Origin: Cantharellus purpuraceus
Lineage: Eukaryota; Basidiomycota; Agaricomycetes; Cantharellales; Hydnaceae
Assembly (NCBI GenBank): GCA_025174535.1
Contig: JALBUN010000050.1
Location: 1 to 64,000 of the forward strand
Direction of reading: 5' to 3'
DNA: 64,000 bases
Shown: positions 33,404-44,718 of the stretch, piece after piece
Position numbering within the stretch: the stretch's first letter is position 1
Layout: each line of letters begins with the position of its first letter
Made by a program: the position numbers and the translations under genes
Notes under the pieces: model-generated
Told to the model about the DNA's origin: nothing
The model's input: only the letters and a program-made list of their open reading frames with translations
Databases searched by the model: none

Positions 33404-34820
33404 TGTCGGTTCGCTTAAGGAATAGATCCTATAAGCCTGCGCGCAACGGTCCTAGCAAACAGACGGTGTGTAATGCAGTTGTTCAGCACTCCAAAGATCA
33501 ATCAGGTCGAGGGGTAGAGGTAGCACTTAATAACAGGGAAGTGGAATAGTGCTCTGTGGTTGGATGAGGATGGGAGCAAAAGGTCGGTCCCGATGGCTGA
33601 TCGTGCTCTGTGACTGGATGACAATGGATAGCCCGGTTGGGAGGTACGCGAAAGCTGGTTTCAAGAGAAGCGACCTCTCGGTGGAGGAGGGAAATCTGAT
33701 CGTGGAACCAAGGTGCTTTACCTTAGTGTAGAGATGATGGATTGTGATGTAGAGCATAGAGCATAGACTTAGAGCGTGGACTTTGACTTTAGAGCGTTGG
33801 CTGAAAACTTGTTGATTGATTCCAAAGGCGAAAACTAGCGCCCTTTTATATACAAATCCCCAGGGCACAATGACACAATATGAGGAGCAAATGATGCGAT
33901 ATGATGCAAGAAATGCTGATCAAGCCAGCTGACGAAGCATGTGAAGTTGAACTACTAAAGGGGGAAATCATGGAGAAATGAAACGACAGATAGGGGTAAT
34001 CTTTGTAAGAATAGGGGGTGATGAGTAATAAAAGAACCAAAAATAGAACAAGGATGAGTAAGTCATGTATGAATGAATTAAAAGATGAAACAGGGGTGAG
34101 TCATATAAAAGAACAATAGAAACATCCACCAATACCATCTTCCCTATGGCTCCAAAGGTTAATTGACCCTGAGTCACATGAGGACTTCAGTCAGCATCCA
34201 CAACAAATACTCCTTATTGTCTTAGTGATCCGTCTCCATATGGTATCCCATTCCAAGAGTATTCGGTCCCTTTGCCTGACACAATGTAACCTGAGTCGGA
34301 TTGAAGTGGGAGGATAGGTCAGCGATGGCGACTGAAATTCCACCTCACGTTCGACTCTTCTATCCGTGTTACGATATAGAGGTGAAATGTCGAGGAATGT
34401 ATATGGTTCAACGGAATTGTGAAAGAATATTGGATCGCCAATGGCATAAGAGAGACATGGTGGGGATCTTGGATGCTGAAAGAGTTTTGGAAGTATTTTG
34501 ACACGTGGAGGTGGCTTAACATGCCCGTGGAGCTCGGCGTATTTTTGATAGTCCTCTGTGTCCAGAGACCAGTGTGACATATTATTAGAAGTGATGTTGG
34601 AGAGGGGAATAGAATGGGAAGCCATGTGAATGATGATGAAAGGATCGGTGTGAATAGAAGGCTGATAATGATCGATGGCGATGAAACATGAGTGACGATC
34701 GATGGCTAGAATTAGAGACTGAGGTGGAGAGGGAGTTGCGGCGCTATTTAAAAGTTGATACTAAAAGACGCTGGCGGAGTTGGACTGTCAGAGTGGTTCG
34801 ATATGCGTCCTGGCCCATCA
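33404..34820 (-). mobile_element. LTR-F copy 3 (-), solo, inside COP2
   Basis: TGTCGGTTCGCTTAAGG ... GGCCCATCA, 1417 bp. CCGC at 33399-33402/33403 is repeated at 34821-34824, a 4-bp target duplication. Its removal joins COP2 as DDWPAWDVSIQKEL. It encodes the small ORF at 34191-34625. Confidence 0.85.
34191..34625 (-). CDS. LTR-F small protein, copy 3 (144 aa)
   Basis: An uninterrupted 144-codon frame starting MASHSIPLSNITSNN. It has WSLDTEDYQKY, KPPPRVK, YAIGDPIFFHN and PYTFLDISPLY, and ends with a Cys-rich tail (SICCGC). It is nearly identical to the copy at 61614-62048. No signal peptide, membrane helix or known domain. Upstream lies a TTTAAATAGC-type TATA (near 34742-34751). It is a homologue of the GYP2 protein at 50431-50766 by shared, equally spaced motifs. 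Function unknown. Confidence 0.6.
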   Translation of the reverse strand: MASHSIPLSNITSNNMSHWSLDTEDYQKYAELHGHVKPPPRVKILPKLFQHPRSPPCLSYAIGDPIFFHNSVEPYTFLDISPLYRNTDRRVEREVEFQSPSLTYPPTSIRLRLHCVRQRDRILLEWDTIWRRITKTIRSICCGC

Positions 34821-36368
34821 CCGCCTGGGACGTGTCAATCCAAAAGGAGCTTGACCAGCATGAGACAATGGGCACCTGGATCCTAGTGGAACCACCCCCA
34901 GATGCCAACATCATTGGTAGCCACCTTGTACTGCACTACAAGCGCAATGCGACCAGCGGGATAGCAAGCCATAAGTCTCACTTTGTGGCACAGGGATTCT
35001 CACAGGCGGAAGGGATTGATTATAATGAGACCTTTGCGCCAACGGCGAAGCTATCAGTGATCTGGATTATTGCCACACTTGCAGTCAGGAACGACTGGGG
35101 GCTCGAACAAACAGATGTAGATGGTGCTTACCTCAATGCGCCCCTCAAGGAAACTATATATATGCGACAAGCCAAGGGCTACGAGAAACCTGGAAAAGAG
35201 AACTACGTGTGTCTGCTGAAGTGTGCCATCTATGGTCTGAGACAAGCTGGATGTGAATGGTATGAGCTCCTCTGTCAGATCATGAGTACACTCAACTTCA
35301 AGCGATGCTGCGTTGAACATGCAGTATTCTATAAACATGAAGGAGCTGACTCACTATTCATTGCTGCTGATGTAGATGACATGACTATAGCTGGAAATTC
35401 ATGAGATGCAATCCACTGGTTCAAGCAGGGACTGAGCCGCAAGGTCAAGATCAAGGACCTCAGCGATCTACACTGGATGCTAGGCATCGAGGTGAAGAGA
35501 GCCAGAAAGGCACACACGATATCCTTCTCACAGCATGCTTACATCTCGAAGATCTTGGAGCGATTTGGCTTGCAGGACGCAAACCCACTGTCCACTCTGT
35601 TAGACTCACACCACAAGCTTAGCCTCGCGCAGTGCCCTGACAACCCTCGCCAGTATGAAGCCATGAGAAACATATCCTACCGTGAAGCCATCAGATCTCT
35701 CATGTATGCAGCGCTTGGCACGAGACCCAACATCATGTTTGTGGTCACCTTCCTCTCACAGTTCATGCAGAACCCAGGACGCGCTCACTGGGAGGAAGTG
35801 AAGCAGGTTTTCCACTACCTGAAGGGCACTGCAGACTGGAAGCTCATAATAGGAGCTGGAGATCACTGGAACCAGGCTGTCAATGGAAAGCAGGATCGGA
35901 TTGGCCTCAAAGGTTTCTCAGATGCAGACAGTGCCTCACAATACCACTGCTACTCAATCTCAGGCTACATATTCACTATTGATGGGGGGGCATCTCATGG
36001 AGCTCAAAGAAACAATCCATCATTGTACTATCTATGACAGAAGCTGAGTACATAGCTGCCACACATGCAGCAAAGGAGGCCCTCTGGATACGCATGTTTC
36101 TTGCTGAAATTGCCTGACCTCTCACACAGCCAATCACATTCTACTGTGACAATCAGTCAGCCATATCTGTCTCAAAGAACAACTGTTTCCATGCATGCAC
36201 AAAGCATATAGATATATGCTACCATTTCATCCGGGACATAGCCAAACGCAATCTTATCGCCATCCATTACTGCCCTAGTTCAGACATGCCAGCTGACATG
36301 CTCATGAAGGCATTGCCAGCCCTGCAGCTGACGCACCTATGTCACTCTGTTGGGCTGCGTTCAGCTTA
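34821..36368 (+). pseudogene. COP2 reverse transcriptase and RNase H
   Basis: Continues after LTR-F3: WDVSIQKELDQHETMGTWIL, FVAQGFSQAEGIDYNETFAP, TDVDGAYLNAPL and the catalytic DVDDMTIAGNS (about 35371-35401), with a TGA at 35402. RNase H follows (YREAIRSLMYAALGTRPN, HWEEVKQVFHYLKGTA, SDADSASQYH), a frameshift near 35988, TEAEYIAATHAAKEALW and DNQSAISVSKN, ending GLRSA with TAA at 36367-36369. The catalytic residues are intact. Confidence 0.85.
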
Positions 36369-36376
36369 AGGGGGAG

Positions 36377-36613
36377 TGTTGAGGCAACGGCACTAGTAAG
36401 CTAGAATGCATGTGACTCACACCAGCTATACAGGTGTGACTGACTCATGTAACACATCAGTGTTCTTACCAGACACTGAGGTGAGCATCCATTCTCAATT
36501 CATTTTGCATTCACTTACAGTAGCATAGTATCTCCATAGGTACTATCCAATATTATTCCTGAGTGTTCTTACCAGACACTGAGTATCTCCATAGCCACAT
36601 GATTACTTTTACA
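36377..36613 (+). repeat. COP2 3' LTR
   Basis: TGTTGAGGCAACGG ... TTACTTTTACA, preceded by a polypurine tract and followed by TSD GTCTG. Confidence 0.92.
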
Positions 36614-36735
36614 GTCTGCTACTCCAATCACTGATGATTTAGCTCCTGCCCCCTCATCCAGATACCCACAACCCCTCAGAAAGGTCCAATAGTCTTCAAA
36701 CCATCAATCATTTGACCTCCAATGAAGTGCATTTC
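36614..36735. other. Unassigned DNA between COP2 and GYP1b
   Basis: Contains the right GTCTG duplication of COP2 and about 117 bp without recognisable coding or repeat similarity. Confidence 0.4.
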
Positions 36736-37260
36736 TGTTATGCACTAGGTCCAATGGAGGGCCAGAGGTTGGGTCAGAGATTGGGTCAGAGTCGGAGTGG
36801 GAATTGGGGTGCATTGTGGGGGTCGGAACAGACTTGGCTTCAGCTTATGTGCTGCGCCCTCACTAATACTGGTGTCCGAGATTTGGAGATGGAGTACGAC
36901 TTAAATAATTAGGATTGGACTTGGGAACTAGGTGTGATTCAATATTCAAACTGGGGAATGAAGTCCCCAGTTGGGCAACTTAAATACATATTTGAAATCT
37001 AATAATAATTACTCTGGTGATGGGTCTCTGAGGCCAACGGCCTTACATGAGTATGTCTGAGTCCAACGGGGACAGATGTCCAGGTTCCTATGGTGATGCT
37101 GATGCATCAATTGGAACTGGAGATGGATGGGTGAGATTGGTGGTGATGATTGGGCAGATAATTGGAGATGTGATGGTTTCCAAATGGAGTATAGATTTCA
37201 TGTGTGTGGGGATCTGAGTGGATCGGATGGGGATCTGGGTGTTAATGAATATAGTCATAA
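36736..37260 (-). repeat. GYP1b 3' LTR
   Basis: TGTTATGCACTAGG ... AATATAGTCATAAC. The last bases and the next three to four are lost compared with the GYP1a junction. No duplication can be tested since the other end of the element is missing. Confidence 0.85.
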
Positions 37261-37395
37261 CTCTCCATTTAAGGCCAAGCCCCTGAGGCCTCATGTCCAT
37301 GGATTGAATAGGTGAGATGGTTGGGTGCAGTCGGAGTTATACTGGGGGTCTGGAGACATAAAAGGAGGGGCATGATTGAGGTCTTATCCTCAACA

Positions 37396-39049
37396 ATGTC
37401 AAACCCTTTGGCAAACATGAGTGTGGCTGAGCTCGAGCAGTTGCTTCTGGCCTGACAGAAGGAAGAAGCAGAGGAGCAGAGACAGAAGGAGGAGGAGGAG
37501 GAGGCAGAACGGAGATGGAAGGAGGAGGAGGAGCAGAGATGGAAGGAGCAGCAGCAGCAGCAGAGATGGAAGGAGGAGGAGGAGGAGCAGAGACAGAAGG
37601 AGGAGAAGGAGCAGAGATGGAAGGAGAGGTGGAATGGAGATGGAAGGAAGAAGAAGCGAAGGCTGAGTGAGCATGCAGGGTCAAGGAGCTTGCAGCTGCA
37701 ATGGAGGCCACAAGGCTGAAGGAAGTGGAAGAGCAGGTGCATGAGCTAGAAGCTGCCATGGAGGTAGAGGAGGAGGTGACCGGGGCAGGGGCTATTAGTC
37801 ACCTGGGGAGTCTGAGTGTGCCAATATGGGTGGAAACCCCTGAGGTCACCATTGTCTTAATTACATGGATGGAGTCGACCTGTCCAACAACTGTCCCTCC
37901 AGTAGGCTCGCCATTGCATCTGTGGCCATGGCCATTATTTGTGGTGGGTGTGGCTGAAGAAGATGACGTGGTGGAGGTGGAGAGAGCAGAAGCGGATCCC
38001 AATGCCAACATGGAGCTTGATGCAAATGCAGAGCCTGAGGTGGGTGTGGATGTCGGGACAGATATGGAGCTGGATCTGACCTTGAATTGCTATGAGGAGA
38101 TGGCTTGGGTAGCCGCAGTTGAAGCTCACAAAAGGGTGGAGCTATATGCTGCTACCACCAAGAAAAATCTCAAGGTTGTGGTCTTTTCATTGAAGGCGCA
38201 CCTGAGTGCTGATACAGAGAAGCGGATGGTGGATCAGAGGGTCATATGGTGCAAGGCAGAGAATTGTGTATTGGTGACTCATAAGAAGGAGCTGCATGTT
38301 GCTAGGTCAGCAATCCGGCTTCACAAGCATGAGATGGAGAAGGCGGTGGTGGAACAGCAGGACAAGGAGGAGGAGAGGGAGCACTTGGAGGCTGTGTCAA
38401 GAAGGAGTGGACCACCCAAGGCTCTGGCTCCAATGGAGCCATTTGGTGGGCCCAGCATGATTTGTGACTTGTGTCATGATGCAGGCATGGAGTGTGTATG
38501 GCCCACTGGCCCAACTTGCCATCTTCAGTCCTGTGATCGTTGTTGGGGTCAGAAAGGAGGGTGTAGGATTGATGGCAAGTTCAATCCCCAAAGTTGAAGT
38601 GTCAAGCCCCAACTAGTGGTACAAGGAGGGGCAGAGAAAGGACCAGAAGGTCATCCCACCAAAAAGTGGCAGACGGAGATGGGTGCTGTGGCAGCTGGGG
38701 GTAGCGGTGTCAGATCAGAAGGAGCAACAACTGGCGCAGGTACAGGGCGCATTTCTGCACCCAACAGTACCGTGGCCCAGCTTATCCAGCTGGTTAACCT
38801 GCAGTCAGAGCACCTCCAGCGGACAGAGGGGTTGTTAGTGGAGTTAGTGAAGACAATGAAATGGAAGGAGGTTCTGGAGGGTCAGCAGACTGCTGAGTTG
38901 CATCAGCTGCGGAAGTTCATGGCCCTCTTGGATGAGGATTTGGACATGGGGATGAGAAAGATTGGGTGTCGGATGTGGAGAGTGATGATGAGTCAGAGAC
39001 GGAGCCTGAGGTAGACAAGGGGAAGGGAAAAAGGAAATGCAATGTATAA
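37396..39049 (+). pseudogene. GYP1b antisense gene (Zn2Cys6-like coiled-coil protein), frameshifted
   Basis: Starts ATG 37396 (MSNPLANMSVAELEQLLL), with ATAAAAGGAGG about 30 bp upstream. A TGA at 37453 and a Glu/Lys/Arg/Gln-rich repeat tract with frame changes follow to 37670. The long open segment 37701-38597 holds LKEVEEQVHELEAAMEVEE, ELDANAEPEVG and the cysteine cluster CDLCHDAGMEC...CDRCWGQKGGC (six cysteines conserved). A TGA interrupts at 38595. The tail 38616-39014 (GAGTGRISAPNSTVAQL, EHLQRTEGLLVELV) ends GKRKCNV near 39046. Confidence 0.7.
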
Positions 39050-39194
39050 CTTAAAAATGAAAATGATTTGATTGTAATATTTTGGAGCAGAGAAAAATGG
39101 GGCAGAGTGAGATTCTTTCAGAGGTTGGGTAGACTTGTAATTCCTTTGGTGACTTGTAATAAAATGATGATGCAAAGTAATAGAATTAGCATCA

Positions 39195-41891
39195 TTAATG
39201 GAACTTAAAGATCATAAGAGGGCCAGGTTTGTCTGGATAAGCAGAGTGAAAATCAGAGATGGATTTGGATGCATGATTGAGTTCAGATGTGGAGATCCAT
39301 GAGGACTCTTCATCAGTGCCTTCATATCTAGTCCATTTGACTAGGTACTGGAGCTTGCACTTGTACTGACGATCAATCTTCAAGTCCAGGATCTCAGATA
39401 TCTCATATTTGTTATCTCCTTCAATGATGATCGGAGGAGGCGGAGGTTGCGTGCAACTGGAGATCTCATTTGTAGTAGCAGGTTCAAGCATTGATATATG
39501 GAAGACCAGGTGAACTGCTCGGAAGTGGTCAGGGAGGTGGAGGGTGAAGGACCTGCTGCCTGTGTGAGCAATGACCTCATAAGGACCTAAGTATTTCTTG
39601 GAGAGTTTCTTTGATGGACGGATGGTCCAGAAGTGTTTGGCCTTGACAAATACTTTGTCTCCAAGTTGCAGGTCCAGAGCCAGAATGCAGTGTCAGTCTG
39701 CAGAGACTTGGTATTGTTTCTGGGCATTGGAGATGGTTTCAGAGATGTTGGTGTAGTTGGTCAAGGTCGGTTACAAATTGGCGGGCTTTGGTGGAGGCGA
39801 GTTCCTTCTCGGGGTGGATGGAGATGTTTGGATGGTAGCCTTTATTAGCAAAGAATGGAGAGATGCCAGTAGTCACGTTTGGAGCATTGTTGTAGGCAAA
39901 CTCTGCGATTGGAAGTAGGTCAGCCCAGTTGTCTTGTTGATAGTTACAATAGACTCGGAGATATTGTTCCAGGGACTGATTCATTCGTTCCATTTGTCTG
40001 TCTCCTTCAGGATGGTATCCAGAGGTGAAATGAAGCTTCACATTGAGAGCCTTTCCTAATGTGCGGAAGAAGGAGGAGATGAACTCCAAGCCCCGATTGG
40101 ATGTAACATGCGATGGGACTCCATCTTTAGAGAATATGTGGAGAACAAACAACTTAGCTAATGAGGTGGAGGTGATGGTGTCATGTGTCAGAATGAATAG
40201 TGACTGTTTAGTGAACCTGTATAAGTATGGTGTCATATCTGAGTGATGGGGGAAGCTTCTCTATGAAATCCATGGAGATGGAGTTCCATGGTTGCTCCAG
40301 GACCAGAGGTTGCTTGGGTGTTCTGTAGAGTTTGTGCCTTTGCGATTTTGAGTGCATACATGTGGTACAAGAGTTACAGTAGTGTTGAATGTATTCTCAC
40401 ATTTTTGGCCATATGTAGTCTTGTTGGATTAACCCTTGTGTGTGATTTTGCCCAAAATGGCTGGAGATTGGGTGATCATGGTAATACTGTAAAACTTGGA
40501 GTTGGAGACCATTGGTGTCGGGGACATATATCCGGTCATTGTGTCAGAGGTGTCCTTTGGGGTCAAGTGACCACTTCAGATTGGAAGGGTCATCCAAGTG
40601 TTTAACTGCAACAGGATCGGATTGGAGGGATGAGCGGATGTCAGAGTGGAGTTGGTCAATATCCATAATGGTGACAGCTTGGAGGGTGGGAGTCATGAGG
40701 GTGGATGCTTGTAGGGACGATGCCAGCTGCTTGTTAGTGAACACAGAATGAAAGTTGTGTGGGTTTACAGTGGCATAGTCGCTACTCCCCTCTTTAGGGT
40801 AGACATCCCAGCATCTAGTTAATGCATTGGGCTTTGCTCCAAGTTGACCAGGATGGAAATGGATAATGAGGTTGAACTGAGACAGGTATTTGGACCATTG
40901 GACTTGTCTCCAGGTGAGTAGTTTCGTTGTGGAGAAGTATTCCAGTTCCTGTGGTCTGTTATGACATCCACTGGATCAGAGGGGCCTTCGAGGTAGTGTC
41001 TCCATATCTGGAAGGCTTCATATATGGCAAGGAGCTCTTTGTCATGGACGTCATAGTTCAGTTTGGGGGGCATAAATGTACATGAGTGAAAAGTGATTGG
41101 GTGGACTTGTCCATCATCCAGAGAGATGATGGACAGGATTGCAGCAAGTGCATAGTCAGAGGCATTGGTCTCTAATAGGATAGGAACGTCTGGAACCCAA
41201 TGAGTCAGTATTGGAGCAGAAGTAAAGGCCTTTTTCAAGGTCTCAAAGCTCTGTCTACATTCATCAGTGAAATTCCATTGGATACCCTTCCTAGTAAGTT
41301 GGGTGAGCGGAATGGTAATATCGGAGTAGTTGTAAATGAAGCGGCAGTAGAAGTTGGCAAACCCCAGGAAGGACTGTATGTCTTTGATTTTCTGCAGTTC
41401 TGGCCATTCCTGTATGGCTTTGATTTTGTCATTGGACATTGTCAGTCCTGCCAGGGAGAGGATATAGCCTAGATATTTGATTGAGTTGGAGTGGAATTCA
41501 CATTTGTTGGTGCAGGTGAAGAGGCCATGTTTTTGGAGGCGTCAGAGTACTTCTCAGATGTGTGTCTGATGTTCTTCTTCATTATCCAAATATACCAAAA
41601 TGTCATCTAAGTAAACAAGGACAGTAACATCAAGGAGGTCAGTGAAGGTATTGTTCATGAACTGCTGGAAGGTGGCCAGAGCATTGGTTAGTCCAAAAGG
41701 CATGATGCACCATTTGAAAGATCCATATTGAGTGTGGGGGGTCATTTTCCACTCATTGCCTTCTCGGATGTGGACTAGATGGTAGGCATGTCAGAGATCT
41801 ATTTTGGAATAGATCTTAGCCTTTTGAGGACTCTCAAGTAGGTCCACAGTGCGGGGTATTGGGTATTGGTCTTTCTTGGTGATCTTGTTAA
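39195..41891 (-). pseudogene. GYP1b pol: RT (3' part), RNase H, integrase, chromodomain
   Basis: Read right to left: NKITKKDQYPIPRTVDLLES, a stop at 41791-41793 (UGA shared with other copies), and catalytic [11 protein letters not shown] (about 41575-41620) intact. Thumb and RNase H 40819-41439 (SFLGFANFYCRF, LNYDVHDKELLAIYEAF; frameshift near 40950). Integrase core 39739-40236 (VTSNRGLEF; the DRG aspartate has become Asn), then chromodomain 39195-39491 (YEISEILDLKIDRQYKCK, QYLVKWTRYEGTDEESSW). Confidence 0.8.
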
Positions 41892-42600
41892 TGTTGAAAA
41901 TTTCGCCTTGCTGGGGAGGTGTAGAGAGTAGATTTCGAATAATGACAGAGGGAGTGATGGGAACTGGGTGTATGCGTAGTCGAATCGAAGATATATCTTG
42001 GGAGTATCCTCGTACGAAATTTGATGAGATTTGGTGTAGTCCCCATCTAGATATTGACAATTTGAGCAGGGATCAGGAGCAGATGACTCGAACGAGAGTA
42101 AATGCTTAATAGAAAATCAACCAGTGGAGCTTAGGCTTCGCAAACTGGGATTCGAATAGATGTTGCAATACTTTAGAAGAGTATGCAAAGGCTTGAAGAA
42201 ATTCGAGTTTGTTCTTGAGTTATTCCAGAAACGATTAGTTCAGACACAGTCAACAAAAACAAGTGAGAGTAAATTCTCTTGTCTGTTTCATATCTAGCTA
42301 AGCGTGTTTTATACAGGATATGTGTCTTTAGAACATGTGATAAAAGTCCTGAATCATTTAAAACATGGGAAAGAAACTTGTGATAAAAACGAAATGGGGG
42401 TGGAGCCAATAGGGGAAACATGACGAAATAAAATATAAAAGCAATATAGGAGAATGATCTGATGGGTGTGGAGCTTACAGGGGCTTCTCCTCTTCCCTCC
42501 TAACCATTTCCCTTCGCTTTCCTACCTCCCCCTCAACCTCCTGAGCCTCCTATGTGCTCCTGTCCCCCTCTCTCCTAACCTCTTTCTCCCATAATCAACA
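41892..42600 (-). mobile_element. LTR-X solo LTR, 709 bp, inside GYP1b
   Basis: TGTTGAAAATTTCGCC ... CATAATCAACA, with a 6-bp terminal inverted repeat TGTTGA/TCAACA and a perfect TSD GTTAA (41887-41891 and 42601-42605). Excision rejoins the GYP1b RT ([11 protein letters not shown]). Orientation is inferred from blocks shared with the LTR at 21779-22602. The left half resembles the sequence at 63843-64000. Confidence 0.9.
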
Positions 42601-42668
42601 GTTAAGTCCACAGAAGTCGATGGATAGACGGGGTGATCCATCCTTTTTGTGGACAAATAGGACCAGAG

Positions 42669-43184
42669 TGTTATGACTATATTCATTAACGCCCAGATCC
42701 CCATCTGATCCCCTCAGATCCCCGTGCATATGAAATCTATACTCCATTTGGAAACCGCTACGTCTCCATTTTCCTGTCTGATTGTCACCGCCGATTCCGC
42801 CCATCCGTCTCCAGTTCCGATTGATGCATCAGCATCACCATGGGAACCTGGACATCCATCCCCATCAGACTCGGACATACTCATGTAAGGCCATCGGCCT
42901 CGGAGACCCATCACCAGAGTAATTATTATTAGATTTCGAATATGTATTTAAGTTGCCTGACTGGGGACTTCATTCCCCAGTTTGATTATCGAATCACACC
43001 TAGCTCCTAAGTCCGGTCCTAACTCTCTAAGTCATACTCCGTCTCCAAAATCTTGGACACCGGTATTAGTGAGGGCACAGCACATAAGCTGAAGCCAAGT
43101 CTGTTCTGACCCCCACAATGTACTCCGACTCCGACCCAACCTCCGACCCAATCTCCGACCCCCAATCGGACCCAGTGTGTAACA
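42669..43184 (+). repeat. GYP1c 5' LTR
   Basis: TGTTATGACTATATTC ... GTGTGTAACA, 516 bp. TATTTAAG at 42945-42952; the 8-bp stem ACTGGGGA/TCCCCAGT lies between it and the presumed RNA start at 42978. The gag ORF begins in its last 67 bp (ATG 43118). Confidence 0.95.
42945..42952 (+). promoter_or_regulatory. GYP1c LTR TATA-like box
   Basis: TATTTAAG, 33 nt before CAGTTTGATTAT, the presumed RNA 5' end. The same box and spacing occur in the other GYP1 LTRs. Confidence 0.55.
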
Positions 43185-44276
43185 GTATATTCGAACTGCC
43201 ATACTCACTCCTACCAATGCCACGATCCACCGCCAATTCCGAACACGCACGAATCGTCAAGGGACCCGCCCCCAGCATCGACACCATCCCCAAGGTCGTT
43301 GAAGAACCGACGGACCACATAGAGGCCGTCAATGAAGAAGACGACACCCCGCCCTCTCCAAATCTGGCGCAAGCCATCTCTCTGCTCGCTAGCAGCATCC
43401 GTAACCCACAAGCCCCTAAGTCCCGGACCAAGGTCCGAGAACCCAACCCATTCAATGGCTCCGATCTGCGCAAACTCCAGCCGTTCTTGGTGCAATGCCG
43501 GTTGAATTTCCGCAACTGCCCCGATGCATTCACATCCGATCGGGTGAAGGTTACCTTTGCCATGTCCTATCTCAAGGGCACCGCACTGGACTACTTCGAG
43601 CCAGCACTCATGGATGACTCCAATGACCCGATATGGTCAGAGGACTACTCCTACTTCATCTCCGAACTTCGGACCAATTTTGGTCCGTACAACCCCAAGG
43701 CCGATGCTGAGAATGAACTCGATCGACTTCGGATGAAGGAAAATCACAAAATCGCAAAATACATTGTGAGTTTCCAGCAGCTAGCTCCAAAAGTCCAATG
43801 GGGCAATGCCGCACTCTGATGCCAATACCCAATCCATCGACGCCCATTATTGGGAACGTCAATCCGAGGTCTCCCATGAAAATTCGGCCAACAACAAATC
43901 AGACAAATCATCGGACAAGACCCCAAAGTCCAACAAGGGGTCCAATAAGCGGGCCACCACCAATTCAGGCCAGAAATCAAACACTGGTAATGCTGCCGCT
44001 TCCAGTTCCGGTCAGAACAACTCCGGCACCAGCAATAACTCTGGAGCTTGCAAGAGTACTCTGGACCTCTCCACCAAGCTGGGAAAGGACGGGAAACTTA
44101 CCCAGCAGGAGCGCCAGCACTGCATGGACAACAACCTCTGTCTGTTCTGCGGAAAGCCTGATCACCAAGCCAAGGATTGCAACAAGGCAACCTCGTCTGC
44201 AGCAAAGGCAAAGGGCCGCGCCACCAACACCATGACAGACAAGTCCAACGCTAAAGCGATGGACCAAAAAAAATAG
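43118..44276 (+). pseudogene. GYP1c gag (starts in the LTR; internal deletion)
   Basis: The 43118-43819 frame starts MYSDSDPTSDPISD inside the LTR and runs into a capsid segment (SIDTIPKVVEE, PFNGSDLRKLQPFLVQCRL, YLKGTALDYFEPALMDD, YIVSFQQLAPKVQWG). About 90 bp present in GYP1a (FYVGLPSHIKDEI and following) are deleted near 43820 between short CCAAT repeats, shifting the frame. The second frame, 43806-44276, carries IDAHYWERQSEVSHENSANN, a Ser/Asn/Lys-rich linker and the CCHC knuckle CLFCGKPDHQAKDC (about 44143-44184). It ends at TAG 44274-44276. Confidence 0.85.
43187..43198 (+). promoter_or_regulatory. GYP1c self-primer binding site
   Basis: ATATTCGAACTG, 2 nt after the LTR. Its reverse complement CAGTTCGAATAT is the inferred ancestral RNA start. 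The GYP1c LTRs themselves now read CAGTTTGATTAT (two differences). Confidence 0.55.
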
Positions 44277-44292
44277 TAAGCAGTCCTATAGC

Positions 44293-44650
44293 TGTCAGGG
44301 TTCAAATAAGTCATATTCTATTTTTAGTATTTTCTCTTGACACCCCTATCAGCACAGCCTGTCAGGGTGCATCTCCTATTTCATTGCCCCTATCACTTCC
44401 CTATCTTTCCTCCCTATCTTGGTTCTCCTATCCGTCTCCATCATTTAGTATAAAGACTCACCTTGGTGCAGTGTGATCCCCTCAGCTTGATCTCTGAGGA
44501 TATCCACTGTACCAGGTAAGTCCCATGTATTTATCAGAAACAGCTGTATAGACTGAGGATATCCGCTGTACCAGCTGGCATTATTTCTTATTGGCTCTCA
44601 CTTATTGAGTATCTTGTTGTTGTGGCCTCGTCATCAGCGTCGCCCTCACA
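44293..44650 (+). repeat. GYP2 5' LTR
   Basis: TGTCAGGGTTCAAATAAG ... GTCGCCCTCACA, 358 bp. TATAAAG at 44449-44455. A direct repeat CTGAGGATATCC(A/G)CTGTACCAG occurs twice downstream (about 44494 and 44556), the first followed directly by GTAAGT. Confidence 0.95.
44449..44493 (+). promoter_or_regulatory. GYP2 promoter: TATAAAG and presumed RNA start
   Basis: TATAAAG (44449-44455), with AGCTTGATCT (44484-44493) 35 nt downstream. That 10-mer is complementary to the site next to the LTR, which points to it as the RNA 5' end. Confidence 0.55.
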
Positions 44651-44652
44651 GA

Positions 44653-44662
44653 AGATCAAGCT
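44653..44662 (+). promoter_or_regulatory. GYP2 self-primer binding site
   Basis: AGATCAAGCT, 2 nt after the 5' LTR, is the exact reverse complement of AGCTTGATCT in the LTR (44484-44493). No match to a tRNA 3' end was noticed. Confidence 0.6.
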
Positions 44663-44718
44663 CATAAGACGACCCCACACCTCATAACACTTTCCCTATT
44701 AACTACTTCACCGATACC

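Larger units (their letters stand above)
30388..36613 (+). mobile_element. COP2: Ty1/copia retrotransposon (+), both LTRs present
   Basis: LTRs 30388-30624 and 36377-36613 (237 bp each, about ten visible differences), perfect TSD GTCTG (30383-30387 and 36614-36618). Half-tRNA primer site, a gag-pol with a few stops, and polypurine tract TTAAGGGGGAG before the 3' LTR. LTR-F3 is inserted at 33404-34820 between integrase and RT. It is the best-preserved copia element in the window. Confidence 0.92.
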
